Shown here: one piece after another, positions 22,578-30,517 of the stretch
Layout: the number at the start of each line of letters is the position of its first letter
How positions within the stretch are numbered: the stretch's first letter is position 1
Source of the DNA: an uncultured Prevotella sp.
GTDB lineage: Bacteria; Bacteroidota; Bacteroidia; Bacteroidales; Bacteroidaceae
Direction: 5' to 3'
DNA length: 64,000 nucleotides
Assembly (NCBI GenBank): GCA_900315525.1
Contig: OMZO01000008.1
Coordinates: 1-64,000 of the forward strand
Made by a program: the position numbers and the translations under genes
The notes under the pieces: generated by a model
The model's input: only the letters and a program-made list of their open reading frames with translations
The model's database searches: none
What the model was told of the DNA's origin: nothing

Positions 22578-23861
22578 ATGGCTATGGGTGAAGATATCAT
22601 TCCTTTTTTCGGTGAGGTGAAGGATCAGATGCAGGGCATCATCAAGGTCGTGGGCGTCGGCGGCGGCGGATGCAATGCCGTCGGTAATATGTATAAGGAA
22701 CGTGTGGAGGGCGTGACTTACGCCGTTTGCAATACGGATAGTCAGTCGTTGTCGCGATCGCCTGTGCCCGTGAAGATACAGTTGGGCGAGGGCCTTGGCG
22801 CTGGTGGTAATCCTGAGAAGGGTAAGGCTGAGGCTGAATACAACATCGACGATATCACCAAGCTGCTCTCTGACGGCACGAAGATGGTGTTTGTGACGGC
22901 GGGCATGGGTGGTGGCACGGGTACAGGTGCGGCGCCTGTGGTGGCTGGTGTGGCCAAGCAGATGGGGCTGCTGACGGTGGGGGTGGTGACGATTCCCTTC
23001 TATTTCGAGAAGAAACGCAAGATCATCAAGGCGCTGAAGGGTGTGGACGAACTGCGCAAGAATGTCGATGCGCTGCTGATCGTGAACAATGAGCGCCTCT
23101 GTGACGTCTATGCTGATGCCAATATCTCGGTGAAGGAGGCTTTCTTCAGGGCTGACAATATCCTGATGGATGCCGTGAAGGGTATCTCGGAGCTGATCAC
23201 GCTGCCCAGCGACGGGGGGATCAAGAGTGACTTCCGCGACGTGGAGACCACGATGAAGGACGGGGGCGGCGCTATCATGGCGATGGGGCGTGCCAGCGGG
23301 GAGCATCGGGTGGAGAGGGCTATCCTCAACGCGCTCGACTCTCCCTTGCTCTATGGCAACAATATTGACAAGGCGAAGCGTATCCTTTTTAATATATACG
23401 CGAGCAACGAGCATCCTATCTTCGTGGGTGAGCTGCAGGAGATCGATGACTTCTTCGACCAGCTGGATCCTAACATCGACGTGATATGGGGTACGGCGAC
23501 GGACGATACGCTGGGTGAGGATGCGAAGGTGACGATACTGGCTACGGGTATGGAGGACAGCCTGAGGGAAGAGGTGGAGAAGGATGTGCATCAGAACGAG
23601 GATGACTATTACGAGGACTTGATCCCGAAACTCTACAAGCCCGTGAAGAAGACGCCCACGATGGGGCAGGTGATCACGCAACAGGCGTTGCCTTTCGAGG
23701 TGGAGCCTGCTGAGGCGCCTGAACCTGCCGTCGTGACGGAAGAGAAACCAAAGGAGCCGGAACCTGAGCCGCAGCCGGAAACGGCGGCGAAGGAGGAACC
23801 GACGATCCTCACGAAGTGGAAGAACTGGCTGAACAATCTGATGACTGTCGTGACGGAATGA
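22578..23861 (+). CDS. ftsZ: FtsZ-family tubulin-like GTPase
   Basis: The product is 427 aa. It has IIKVVGVGGGGCNAVGNMY (nucleotide loop), the tubulin signature AGMGGGTGTGAAPVVAGVAK (~111-130), and a T7 loop NIDVIWGTATDDTLGED with catalytic acidic residues, so GTP hydrolysis is expected. FtsZ forms the division ring. Two things are odd. There is no ftsA, ftsQ or mur gene nearby, so this is outside the usual division cluster. The acidic Pro/Glu linker ends in ILTKWKNWLNNLMTVVTE, which looks like an amphipathic helix rather than the usual FtsA-binding peptide. It may be a second FtsZ. The next gene overlaps by 4 bp. Confidence 0.9.
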   Translation: MAMGEDIIPFFGEVKDQMQGIIKVVGVGGGGCNAVGNMYKERVEGVTYAVCNTDSQSLSRSPVPVKIQLGEGLGAGGNPEKGKAEAEYNIDDITKLLSDGTKMVFVTAGMGGGTGTGAAPVVAGVAKQMGLLTVGVVTIPFYFEKKRKIIKALKGVDELRKNVDALLIVNNERLCDVYADANISVKEAFFRADNILMDAVKGISELITLPSDGGIKSDFRDVETTMKDGGGAIMAMGRASGEHRVERAILNALDSPLLYGNNIDKAKRILFNIYASNEHPIFVGELQEIDDFFDQLDPNIDVIWGTATDDTLGEDAKVTILATGMEDSLREEVEKDVHQNEDDYYEDLIPKLYKPVKKTPTMGQVITQQALPFEVEPAEAPEPAVVTEEKPKEPEPEPQPETAAKEEPTILTKWKNWLNNLMTVVTE

Positions 23862-24433
23862 ACGAACTGCTGACACCGGAGGAGACGGCCCAGGAGATCA
23901 AAAGGCTCATCGGGCTGTTGCAGGCAGAGGGGAGGAGAGACCTGCTGCTGAAGGCCATCGGCGTGCCGCTGCTGGAGGAGCTGCGCATCGAGGCGGCAAG
24001 GCGGAAGCTGAGTCGGCTGGTCATCACGAGGGACTACAGGTTCGTGCTGGAGGACTATCATCGGGAGGTGGACTTGCAGCCCGTGCACAAGGCTGTCTAT
24101 CTGCTCTTCTTGGCGCATCCGGAGGGCATCGAGTTCAAACGGCTCGTGGACTATCGTGAGGAGTTGCTGAGGTATTATATGGCGACTGCCAAGATGATGG
24201 ATAAGGAGAAGGTGATAGAGGGCGTGAACCATCTGACGGATCCGCTCGACAATGCCATCAACGAGAAGTGTTCGCGTATCAAGAAGGTGTTTCTGGACAT
24301 CATGGACGAATATTCGGCGAGCTATTATATCATCAGCGGACATGCGCCGCAGCCGATGGCGGGTTCGGGCCGTATCTGGTACAGGCGTCTGAAGGTGATC
24401 ACGCTCCCAAGGGAGCTGGTGGTCAGGGAGTGA
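23858..24433 (+). CDS. Conserved hypothetical protein coupled to ftsZ-like gene
   Basis: The product is 191 aa and a paralogue of the 16960 protein. The shared elements are VITRDYRFVLEDYHREVDLQ, VYLLFLAHPEGIEFKRL, INEKCSRIKKVF and a final LPRELVVRE. The N-terminal ~45 residues are a Glu/Arg-rich helix. ATG 23858 overlaps the stop of the FtsZ-like gene (ATGA), so the two are translated together. A role in division or in controlling the FtsZ-like protein is possible, but the other paralogue lies behind a Pif1-like helicase, so the family is not division-specific. Confidence 0.7.
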   Translation: MNELLTPEETAQEIKRLIGLLQAEGRRDLLLKAIGVPLLEELRIEAARRKLSRLVITRDYRFVLEDYHREVDLQPVHKAVYLLFLAHPEGIEFKRLVDYREELLRYYMATAKMMDKEKVIEGVNHLTDPLDNAINEKCSRIKKVFLDIMDEYSASYYIISGHAPQPMAGSGRIWYRRLKVITLPRELVVRE

Positions 24434-24488
24434 GAGGGAAAGTTGTGAAATTCTGAGGAAAAGATTTGCAGACTTCGTGTTTTATTAT

Positions 24489-24496
24489 TACCTTTG
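24489..24496 (+). promoter_or_regulatory. Promoter -7 box (TACCTTTG) of the S41 peptidase-like gene
   Basis: TACCTTTG lies just before ATG 24502, so that codon would be leaderless. ATG 24532, preceded by an A-rich leader, is the preferred start. Confidence 0.7.
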
Positions 24497-24531
24497 CAAG
24501 CATGAAGGAGAATAATAACACAAAAAAAGGT

Positions 24532-26430
24532 ATGAAAGATTATCTAAAACAATGTATTAACTTCAAGGTTAATGTGTGGCGCCCATTGGTGGCCTTCGTG
24601 TTTCTGGGCTCAATCCTGACGGGTTGTGTGGACAGCACTGATAATCCTGTTGATCCTGGACAGGAGACGGCTACGGGTGATGACGCGTCGGACAAGATGC
24701 CGTTTAAGGTGACGCAGACCATCGTGAACAACAACGGGAAATCGACTTCGACGGTCGCCCTGCGCTACTATGAGGATATGCCGCATGTGGCTTACATCGC
24801 CGTCGCTGATTTCCAGAATATGCTCGTGCCCCGCAAGAGCCTTAAGGTGAGCAAGACGGCTGCTTCGCAATACGTGCTGACGACGAGCAAGGGCGAGACG
24901 GCCACTGTGAATACGGCTGACGAGAAGATGACGTTCGAAGATTTCACGAATTTCGTGTCGTTGAGTTGGACGAATGCTGAGGGATTTTTAGTGGATGGCA
25001 ATACCGATGAGTATGGTTACTACCGCGTCAAGCCTGCTACCGCTGTGCCTGCTACGGCTTCTGTCACTTTCGCCATGAAGAAATACGGCATCGACCTGCG
25101 TGGCGACGGTCAGATGGTGTATGTGCCTCTGAGTACGTTGTCGGATATTTACAGTTTTTATTATGGCAATCATGTGCTATTCAATGGCGAGAAGATCATG
25201 CTGACCACCTTTGAGGAGACCCCTGCCAAGATAGACGAGCCCTTCTTCCGGAAGGTTTACGAGCAGACGGAGCGCCCCCAAGACCTGGCGGCCTACAGCT
25301 ATGGCGAACTCTGCTTTGCCATCGACCATTTCTACGGCAGACCCGGGCGCAACGCCATCGATCAGACCATCGAGGCAAAAGGTCTCGACCAAGCACTCAA
25401 TGAGACGGCCCGTAAGTTGCTGAAATCCACCAATATGAATGAGTATGCCTTCGGCTTGGAGTATTTGTCTGTGCTGCTCGGCGACGGTCATACAACGATC
25501 TCGCCCATTATCAACTGCGTACTCGTCGGTATGAAGGATATGAGTAAGGTGTCGGCTTATATGAAAAAGTATGTCACTGCCTTTGCAAGTACCTATCCTA
25601 CAGAGGAGAAGCTGGTCGCAGCAAATATCAACCGTGATGATGGTCATGAAATATCCGCCGAAGAACGTAAGAAGCTGTTTGGCTCTGACTACTACAAAAA
25701 GATCGGCAACACGATGTACTTTATCTTCGACGACTTCGGACCTATCGACAGTACAGCGTGGAAAGCTTACTATAAAGGCACTGGGTCAAAGCCAACTTAC
25801 AACTCGGCGTTCAAAGGTGATATCCTCGGCCTCGTGGAGTCGCTCGACAAGGCGGCTGCCGACCCTGAGGTGAAGAACTTCGTGGTGGACCTGACTTGCA
25901 ATAACGGTGGCGACGCAGGCGTGCTGGTGGCTATGACCAAGCTGCTGGCTGGCAGAAGTACTTTCAACTACGAGGACGTCCTGACCAAACAGCGCTGTCA
26001 GTTTAATATGGTGGTAGATAGTAACTTCGACCGCAGCTTCGACGACAAGGATAAGGGGCCTCGCTATCCGGGGCTCAACGTTGCCATCATGACCAGCCAT
26101 TACGCTTTCTCCTGCGGCAATCTACTGCCTTCGCTGATGAAGGACTATGGCTATCTGATCATTGGTGAGAAGTCGGGTGGAGGCTCCTGCACGATCCAGA
26201 GGATGTGTACGCCTGAGGGTTTCTGCTATCTGATATCCTCCCGTCAGCGTCTCAACAACAAGGCTGGCGAGAACATCGACAAGGGTGTGGAGCCCCACAT
26301 CGCACTGGAGGTGAAAATGGCTAAGGGAAAGAATAAGGACGGCGATATGGTGGACTATCGTGTCTTCACGGCCTTCTACGACAAGAGCGTTGGCGACAAG
26401 ATCACCAACTGGTATAAGAACAAGAAATAG
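24532..26430 (+). CDS. S41-family peptidase-like lipoprotein
   Basis: The product is 632 aa from ATG 24532. The hydrophobic N-terminus ends in LTGC, a lipobox, so it should be a lipid-anchored envelope protein. The C-terminal half is an S41 (C-terminal processing protease/tricorn) core: LEYLSVLLGDGHTTISP, then VVDLTCNNGGDAG, then MTSHYAFSCGNLLPSL with the candidate nucleophile Ser527, and IIGEKSGGGSC. The usual S41 pieces are present, though whether the Ser-Lys pair is complete was not checked. Bacteroidales encode many such lipoproteins of unknown substrate. It has its own promoter at 24489 and ends 15 bp before the thioesterase gene. Confidence 0.85.
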   Translation: MKDYLKQCINFKVNVWRPLVAFVFLGSILTGCVDSTDNPVDPGQETATGDDASDKMPFKVTQTIVNNNGKSTSTVALRYYEDMPHVAYIAVADFQNMLVPRKSLKVSKTAASQYVLTTSKGETATVNTADEKMTFEDFTNFVSLSWTNAEGFLVDGNTDEYGYYRVKPATAVPATASVTFAMKKYGIDLRGDGQMVYVPLSTLSDIYSFYYGNHVLFNGEKIMLTTFEETPAKIDEPFFRKVYEQTERPQDLAAYSYGELCFAIDHFYGRPGRNAIDQTIEAKGLDQALNETARKLLKSTNMNEYAFGLEYLSVLLGDGHTTISPIINCVLVGMKDMSKVSAYMKKYVTAFASTYPTEEKLVAANINRDDGHEISAEERKKLFGSDYYKKIGNTMYFIFDDFGPIDSTAWKAYYKGTGSKPTYNSAFKGDILGLVESLDKAAADPEVKNFVVDLTCNNGGDAGVLVAMTKLLAGRSTFNYEDVLTKQRCQFNMVVDSNFDRSFDDKDKGPRYPGLNVAIMTSHYAFSCGNLLPSLMKDYGYLIIGEKSGGGSCTIQRMCTPEGFCYLISSRQRLNNKAGENIDKGVEPHIALEVKMAKGKNKDGDMVDYRVFTAFYDKSVGDKITNWYKNKK

Positions 26431-26445
26431 TATGAACGAAAATAA

Positions 26446-27201
26446 ATGGAAAAGATAGGAACATACGAGTTTATGGCGGAGCCGTTTCACTGTGACTTCT
26501 CGCAGCGGCTCTTCATGGGGCATCTGGGCAACCACATGCTCAACGCGGCGGACTTCCACTCGTCGGCGCGCGGCTTCGGCATGAATTATCTGATGACGAT
26601 CAAGCGTTCGTGGGTGCTCTCGCGACTGGCCATCGAGATGGAGGAGATGCCGAGGATGTACACGAAGTTCAATGTGGAGACGTGGGTGGAGAGTGCGATG
26701 CGCTACTTCACTTCGAGAAACTTCCGCGTGGTGGACAGCGAGGGCAAGGTGTATGGCTACGGGCGCTCCATCTGGGCGATGATCGACACGGAGAGCCGAC
26801 AGCCGACGGATATCTTTGCCATTGACAACGGTGCGATCAACAACTGGATCGTGAAGGACAAGGAGTGCCCCATCGACAAGGGCGGGCGCGTGAAGATGGG
26901 CGACGGCGCTGAGCTGGTGCGCACCATCGACACTTGCTATAACGACGTGGACATCAACGGGCATATCAACTCGGTGAAGTATATCGAGCACGTGCTCGAC
27001 CTCTGGGATCTCGACTGGTATCGCTCGCACAGCATCAAGCGCTTCGAGATTGCCTACGTGGCTGAGGCGCACGGGGGCGACCAGCTGAGCTTCTATAGGG
27101 AGCAGACGGGCGAGCAGGAGTATTGCGTGAGGATCGTGAAGCTGATGGCGGACGGTTCGGAGCCCGTGGAAACGTGCAGAAGCAAGGTGGTCTTCAAATA
27201 A
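26446..27201 (+). CDS. Acyl-ACP thioesterase
   Basis: The product is 251 aa of the Acyl-ACP_TE (FatA-like) type. It is a double hot-dog protein: the first half carries CDFSQRLFMGHLGNHMLNAA, the second half has NDVDINGHINSVKYIEHVLD, which matches the N-x-H catalytic region, and the end RSKVVFK is typical. The enzyme hydrolyses acyl-ACP to release free fatty acids. It lies upstream of ilvC, an association known in Bacteroides. A leader with its own promoter separates the two, so they may not share a transcript. Confidence 0.9.
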   Translation: MEKIGTYEFMAEPFHCDFSQRLFMGHLGNHMLNAADFHSSARGFGMNYLMTIKRSWVLSRLAIEMEEMPRMYTKFNVETWVESAMRYFTSRNFRVVDSEGKVYGYGRSIWAMIDTESRQPTDIFAIDNGAINNWIVKDKECPIDKGGRVKMGDGAELVRTIDTCYNDVDINGHINSVKYIEHVLDLWDLDWYRSHSIKRFEIAYVAEAHGGDQLSFYREQTGEQEYCVRIVKLMADGSEPVETCRSKVVFK

Positions 27202-27247
27202 AAATTAAAAAATACGGATTTCGTTTTGTAGTTTGCTCACTTATTCG

Positions 27248-27411
27248 TACCTTTGCAACCGATTTCTAAAAGTTAACCCCCTCGACGCACCCTCGGGCAG
27301 GGTGGGGGCGCACTAACAAGAAGGCGGTGGTAAGCACCAAACGTCCGGCTCTCGGGCAGGGCTGGCATAGCGCGCAAGGGATATGTATAACACTTAAACA
27401 ACAAAGCTATT
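27248..27411 (+). promoter_or_regulatory. ilvC promoter and structured 5' leader
   Basis: TACCTTTG at 27248-27255 is the -7 box. The ~155-nt leader has a GC-rich hairpin, CACCCT (27288-27293) with AGGGTG (27299-27304), flanked by CCCCC/GGGGG. No leader peptide or T-box was found. This looks like a 5' UTR that could attenuate, but it is not a recognised riboswitch. Confidence 0.45.
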
Positions 27412-28461
27412 ATGGCAGAAATGAATTTTGGTGGCGTGATGGAGACTGTAGTCACCAGCAAGGAGTTCTCTTTGGAGAAAGCACGTGAAGTATTGAAGAA
27501 CGAGACGATCGCCGTGATCGGCTATGGTGTGCAGGGTCCTGGACAGGCTTGCAACCTGCGCGACAACGGTTTCAACGTGATCGTCGGACAGCGTCAGGGT
27601 AAGACCTACGACAAGGCTGTGGCCGACGGTTGGGTACCGGGTGAGACACTGTTCTCTATCGAGGAGGCTGCCGAGAAGGGTACTATCCTCTGCATGCTGC
27701 TCTCCGACGCTGGTCAGATCCAGCAGTGGCCCACCATCAAGCAATATCTGAAGCCGGGTAAGACACTGTACTACTCTCACGGCTTCGCCATCAACTGGAG
27801 CGACCGTACTGGCGTGATTCCTCCAAAGGACGTCGATGTGATCATGGTGGCTCCGAAGGGTTCTGGTACTTCTCTGCGTACGATGTTCTGCGAGGGCCGC
27901 GGCCTGAACTGCTCATACGCCGTCTATCAGGACGCTACCGGCAAGGCTAAGGAGAAGACTCTGGCCTTTGGTATCGGTATTGGCGCCGGCTATATGTTTG
28001 AGACAACTTTCCAGCGTGAGGCTACAAGTGACCTGACTGGTGAGCGAGGAAGTCTGATGGGTGCCATCCAGGGTCTGCTGCTGGCACAGTATGAGGTGCT
28101 CCGCGAGCACGGACACTCTCCCTCGGAGGCCTTCAACGAGACCGTTGAGGAGCTGACACAGAGCCTTGGCCCGCTCTTCGGTGCGAAGGGTATGGACTGG
28201 ATGTACGCCAACTGCTCGACTACCGCTCAGCGCGGTGCGCTCGACTGGGCTCCACGCTTCCACGATGCCATCAAGCCTGTGATGGAGTGGCTCTACTACT
28301 CTGTGCAGACGGGTAACGAGGCGCAGATCACCATCGACGCCAACTCGAAGCCCGACTATCGTGCTGGGCTGGAGAAAGAGCTGGAGGCTATGCGTAATCA
28401 AGAGATGTGGCGCGCAGGCGAGACCGTGCGTAAGCTGCGTCCAGAGAACCAAGACGTATAA
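27412..28461 (+). CDS. ilvC: Ketol-acid reductoisomerase
   Basis: The product is 349 aa, a normal class I length. The Rossmann motif IAVIGYGVQGPGQACNLRDN is near the start, followed by GTILCMLLSDAGQ and the metal-binding and C-terminal helices. The enzyme converts acetolactate or acetohydroxybutyrate to the dihydroxy acid in branched-chain amino-acid synthesis, using NADPH and Mg2+. A strong hairpin follows at 28473-28500. The rest of the ilv pathway is not in this window. Confidence 0.97.
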   Translation: MAEMNFGGVMETVVTSKEFSLEKAREVLKNETIAVIGYGVQGPGQACNLRDNGFNVIVGQRQGKTYDKAVADGWVPGETLFSIEEAAEKGTILCMLLSDAGQIQQWPTIKQYLKPGKTLYYSHGFAINWSDRTGVIPPKDVDVIMVAPKGSGTSLRTMFCEGRGLNCSYAVYQDATGKAKEKTLAFGIGIGAGYMFETTFQREATSDLTGERGSLMGAIQGLLLAQYEVLREHGHSPSEAFNETVEELTQSLGPLFGAKGMDWMYANCSTTAQRGALDWAPRFHDAIKPVMEWLYYSVQTGNEAQITIDANSKPDYRAGLEKELEAMRNQEMWRAGETVRKLRPENQDV

Positions 28462-28472
28462 ATCATAACAGA

Positions 28473-28500
28473 TTGCGGGGGTGTGTGTGCATCCCCGCAA
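28473..28500 (+). terminator. Hairpin terminator after ilvC
   Basis: TTGCGGGG (28473-28480) and CCCCGCAA (28493-28500) form a perfect 8-bp stem with a short T-rich tail. It lies 20 nt before the next ATG. Confidence 0.75.
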
Positions 28501-28519
28501 TTCATTTATAAATCATTAT

Positions 28520-28984
28520 ATGGGAAAACTAATCATTAATTCGTACGACGAATTCGCAGCCTACGAGGGCAAGGAACTGGGTGTCTCGGACTGGCTGCAG
28601 ATCGACCAAGACCGTATCAACCTGTTTGCTGACGCCACACTCGACCATCAGTGGATCCACGTCGATGTGGAGCGCGCCAAGGAGGAGAGCCAGTATCACA
28701 GCACTATCGCGCATGGCTATCTGACGCTTTCCGTATTGCCTCATCTCTGGGCGCAGATCATCGAGGTGAACAACATCAAGATGCTCGTGAACTACGGCAT
28801 GGACAAGATGCGCTTCGGACAGCCTGTGATCACGGGGTCGAGGATCCGCATGACGGCGAAGCTGCACAGCATCCAGAACCTGCGCGGCATCTGCAAGGTG
28901 GAGATTGATTTCAAGATCGAAATTGAAGGACAGCGAAAGCCGGCTCTCGAGGGTATTTCGTCGTTCTTGTATTACTTTGTATAA
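28520..28984 (+). CDS. MaoC-like (R)-specific enoyl-CoA hydratase
   Basis: The product is 154 aa. FADATLDHQWIHVDVERAKE is the hot-dog hydratase motif with the catalytic D-x(4)-H, followed by STIAHGYLTLSVLP. This fold hydrates trans-2-enoyl-CoA in fatty-acid or polyester metabolism. ATG 28520 was chosen because the upstream frame (28481) crosses the ilvC terminator. It is preceded by ilvC and followed by a purF-like gene with no obvious pathway link to either. Confidence 0.88.
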   Translation: MGKLIINSYDEFAAYEGKELGVSDWLQIDQDRINLFADATLDHQWIHVDVERAKEESQYHSTIAHGYLTLSVLPHLWAQIIEVNNIKMLVNYGMDKMRFGQPVITGSRIRMTAKLHSIQNLRGICKVEIDFKIEIEGQRKPALEGISSFLYYFV

Positions 28985-29018
28985 AGGTAAAAAGGTAAAA
29001 AAGTAAAAAGGTAAAAAA
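28984..29018 (+). repeat. Tandem GTAAAAA-type repeats
   Basis: About four imperfect copies of the word AAGGTAAAAA occupy the gap between the MaoC stop and the next ATG. It is a slippage-prone tract. Confidence 0.6.
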
Positions 29019-29051
29019 CAACAAAGTAAATAATTAAAAAGGATAACACGT

Positions 29052-30503
29052 ATGGGAGGATTCTTTGGAACCATCAGTACAAAATGTTGTGTGAATGATC
29101 TTTTCTATGGTACCGACTATAACTCGCATCTGGGCACGAAGCGTGCCGGACTCGTGACGTTTGACCAGGAGAAGGGATTCAGCCGTAAGATCCATAATCT
29201 GGAGCGCGACTATTTCCGTTCGAAGTTTGAGGATGAGCTCGACTCTTTCTCAGGCAACCTGGGCATCGGTGTCATCAGCGATACAGATCCGCAGCCTATC
29301 ATCGTCAACTCTCATCTGGGCCGCTATGCCGTAGCGACGGTAGCGAAGATCAACAACATGGAGGAGATAGCCCAGGAACTGCTGGACAGACGGATGCACT
29401 TCAGTGAGTACTCTGCCAACACCATCAACCAGACGGAGCTCGTGGCGCTGCTCATCAATATGGGGCGCACCTTCGTGGAGGGCATCAATCTGGTGTATAA
29501 GAAGATTGAGGGCTCGTGCTCGATGCTCATCCTCACGGAGAAAGGCATCATCGCTGCGCGTGACTTCCTGGGGCGCACGCCTATCGTGATCGGCCAGAAG
29601 GAGGGGGCGTATGCGGTATCGAGTGAGACGACGAGTTTCCCGAATCTCGATTTCCATCGGGTGAGGGATGTGGGTCCTGGTGAGATCGTCTATCTGACGG
29701 CTGACTCGATGGAGGTGCTGCAGGAGCCGCTGAAGAGGGAGCAGATCTGCTCGTTCCTCTGGGTCTATTACGGTTTCCCCGCCTCAGACTATAACGGCAT
29801 CAACGTGGAGTCGGTGCGCGAGGCTAACGGCAAGAAGATGGGCGAGATGGACGATACGGAGGTGGATAGCGTCTGTGGCGTGCCTGACTCTGGCGTCGGT
29901 ATGGCGCTGGGCTATGCGGAAGGCAAGCAGGTGCCCTACAAGCGTTCGGTGCTGAAATACACGCCTACGTGGCCGCGCTCGTTTACACCTGGCAATCAGG
30001 AGCGTCGTGCATTGGTGGCGAAGATGAAACTGATTCCCAATCCTTCGTTGCTGAAGGATCAGCGCGTGGTATTCTGTGATGACTCCATCGTGCGCGGTAC
30101 CCAGTTGAAGGACAATGTGAAGACATTCTTCGAGTATGGTGCGAAAGAGGTGCACTGTCGTATCTCTTGTCCGCCGCTGGTGTATGGCTGCCCGTTTATC
30201 GGCTTCACCTCGTCGAAGAGTGATATGGAACTCATCACGCGTCGTATCATCAAGGACTTTGAGGGTGACGACAAGAAGAATCTCGAGAAGTATGCCCAGA
30301 CGGATTCACCAGAGTACAAACGGATGGTGGATGAGATAGCCAAGCGCCTGGGACTGACGACCCTGAAGTTCGCCCGCCTCGAGGATCTCGTCGAGAGCAT
30401 CGGACTGCCCAAGTGTCGTGTCTGCACGCACTGTTTCGACGGCAGCAGCTATTGTCATGAGCACGATGCCGAGGACGGTCGCCAGCTGAAGCTGGAGTTC
30501 TAA
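29052..30503 (+). CDS. PurF-like amidophosphoribosyltransferase without the N-terminal cysteine
   Basis: The product is 483 aa. The phosphoribosyltransferase half is intact, with VVFCDDSIVRGTQL (PRPP loop, ~339-352) and the surrounding barrel. The first residues are MGGFFG instead of MCGIxG, so the catalytic Cys2 of the glutaminase domain is replaced by glycine. Glutamine-dependent ammonia release should fail; use of free ammonia or another function is possible. Related Bacteroidetes proteins share this start. It is likely a paralogue of the main purF. It ends 14 bp before the convergent recQ stop. Confidence 0.85.
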   Translation: MGGFFGTISTKCCVNDLFYGTDYNSHLGTKRAGLVTFDQEKGFSRKIHNLERDYFRSKFEDELDSFSGNLGIGVISDTDPQPIIVNSHLGRYAVATVAKINNMEEIAQELLDRRMHFSEYSANTINQTELVALLINMGRTFVEGINLVYKKIEGSCSMLILTEKGIIAARDFLGRTPIVIGQKEGAYAVSSETTSFPNLDFHRVRDVGPGEIVYLTADSMEVLQEPLKREQICSFLWVYYGFPASDYNGINVESVREANGKKMGEMDDTEVDSVCGVPDSGVGMALGYAEGKQVPYKRSVLKYTPTWPRSFTPGNQERRALVAKMKLIPNPSLLKDQRVVFCDDSIVRGTQLKDNVKTFFEYGAKEVHCRISCPPLVYGCPFIGFTSSKSDMELITRRIIKDFEGDDKKNLEKYAQTDSPEYKRMVDEIAKRLGLTTLKFARLEDLVESIGLPKCRVCTHCFDGSSYCHEHDAEDGRQLKLEF

Positions 30504-30517
30504 CAGTATTTTATGGT

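Noticed and set aside
22428-23876. 482-codon minus-strand frame opposite the ftsZ-like gene
   Set aside because: It is the antisense shadow of the ftsZ-like gene; the plus-strand product has clear FtsZ motifs.
26122-27072. 316-codon minus-strand frame opposite the thioesterase
   Set aside because: Shadow of the S41-like and thioesterase genes, His/Val/Leu-rich and without family features.
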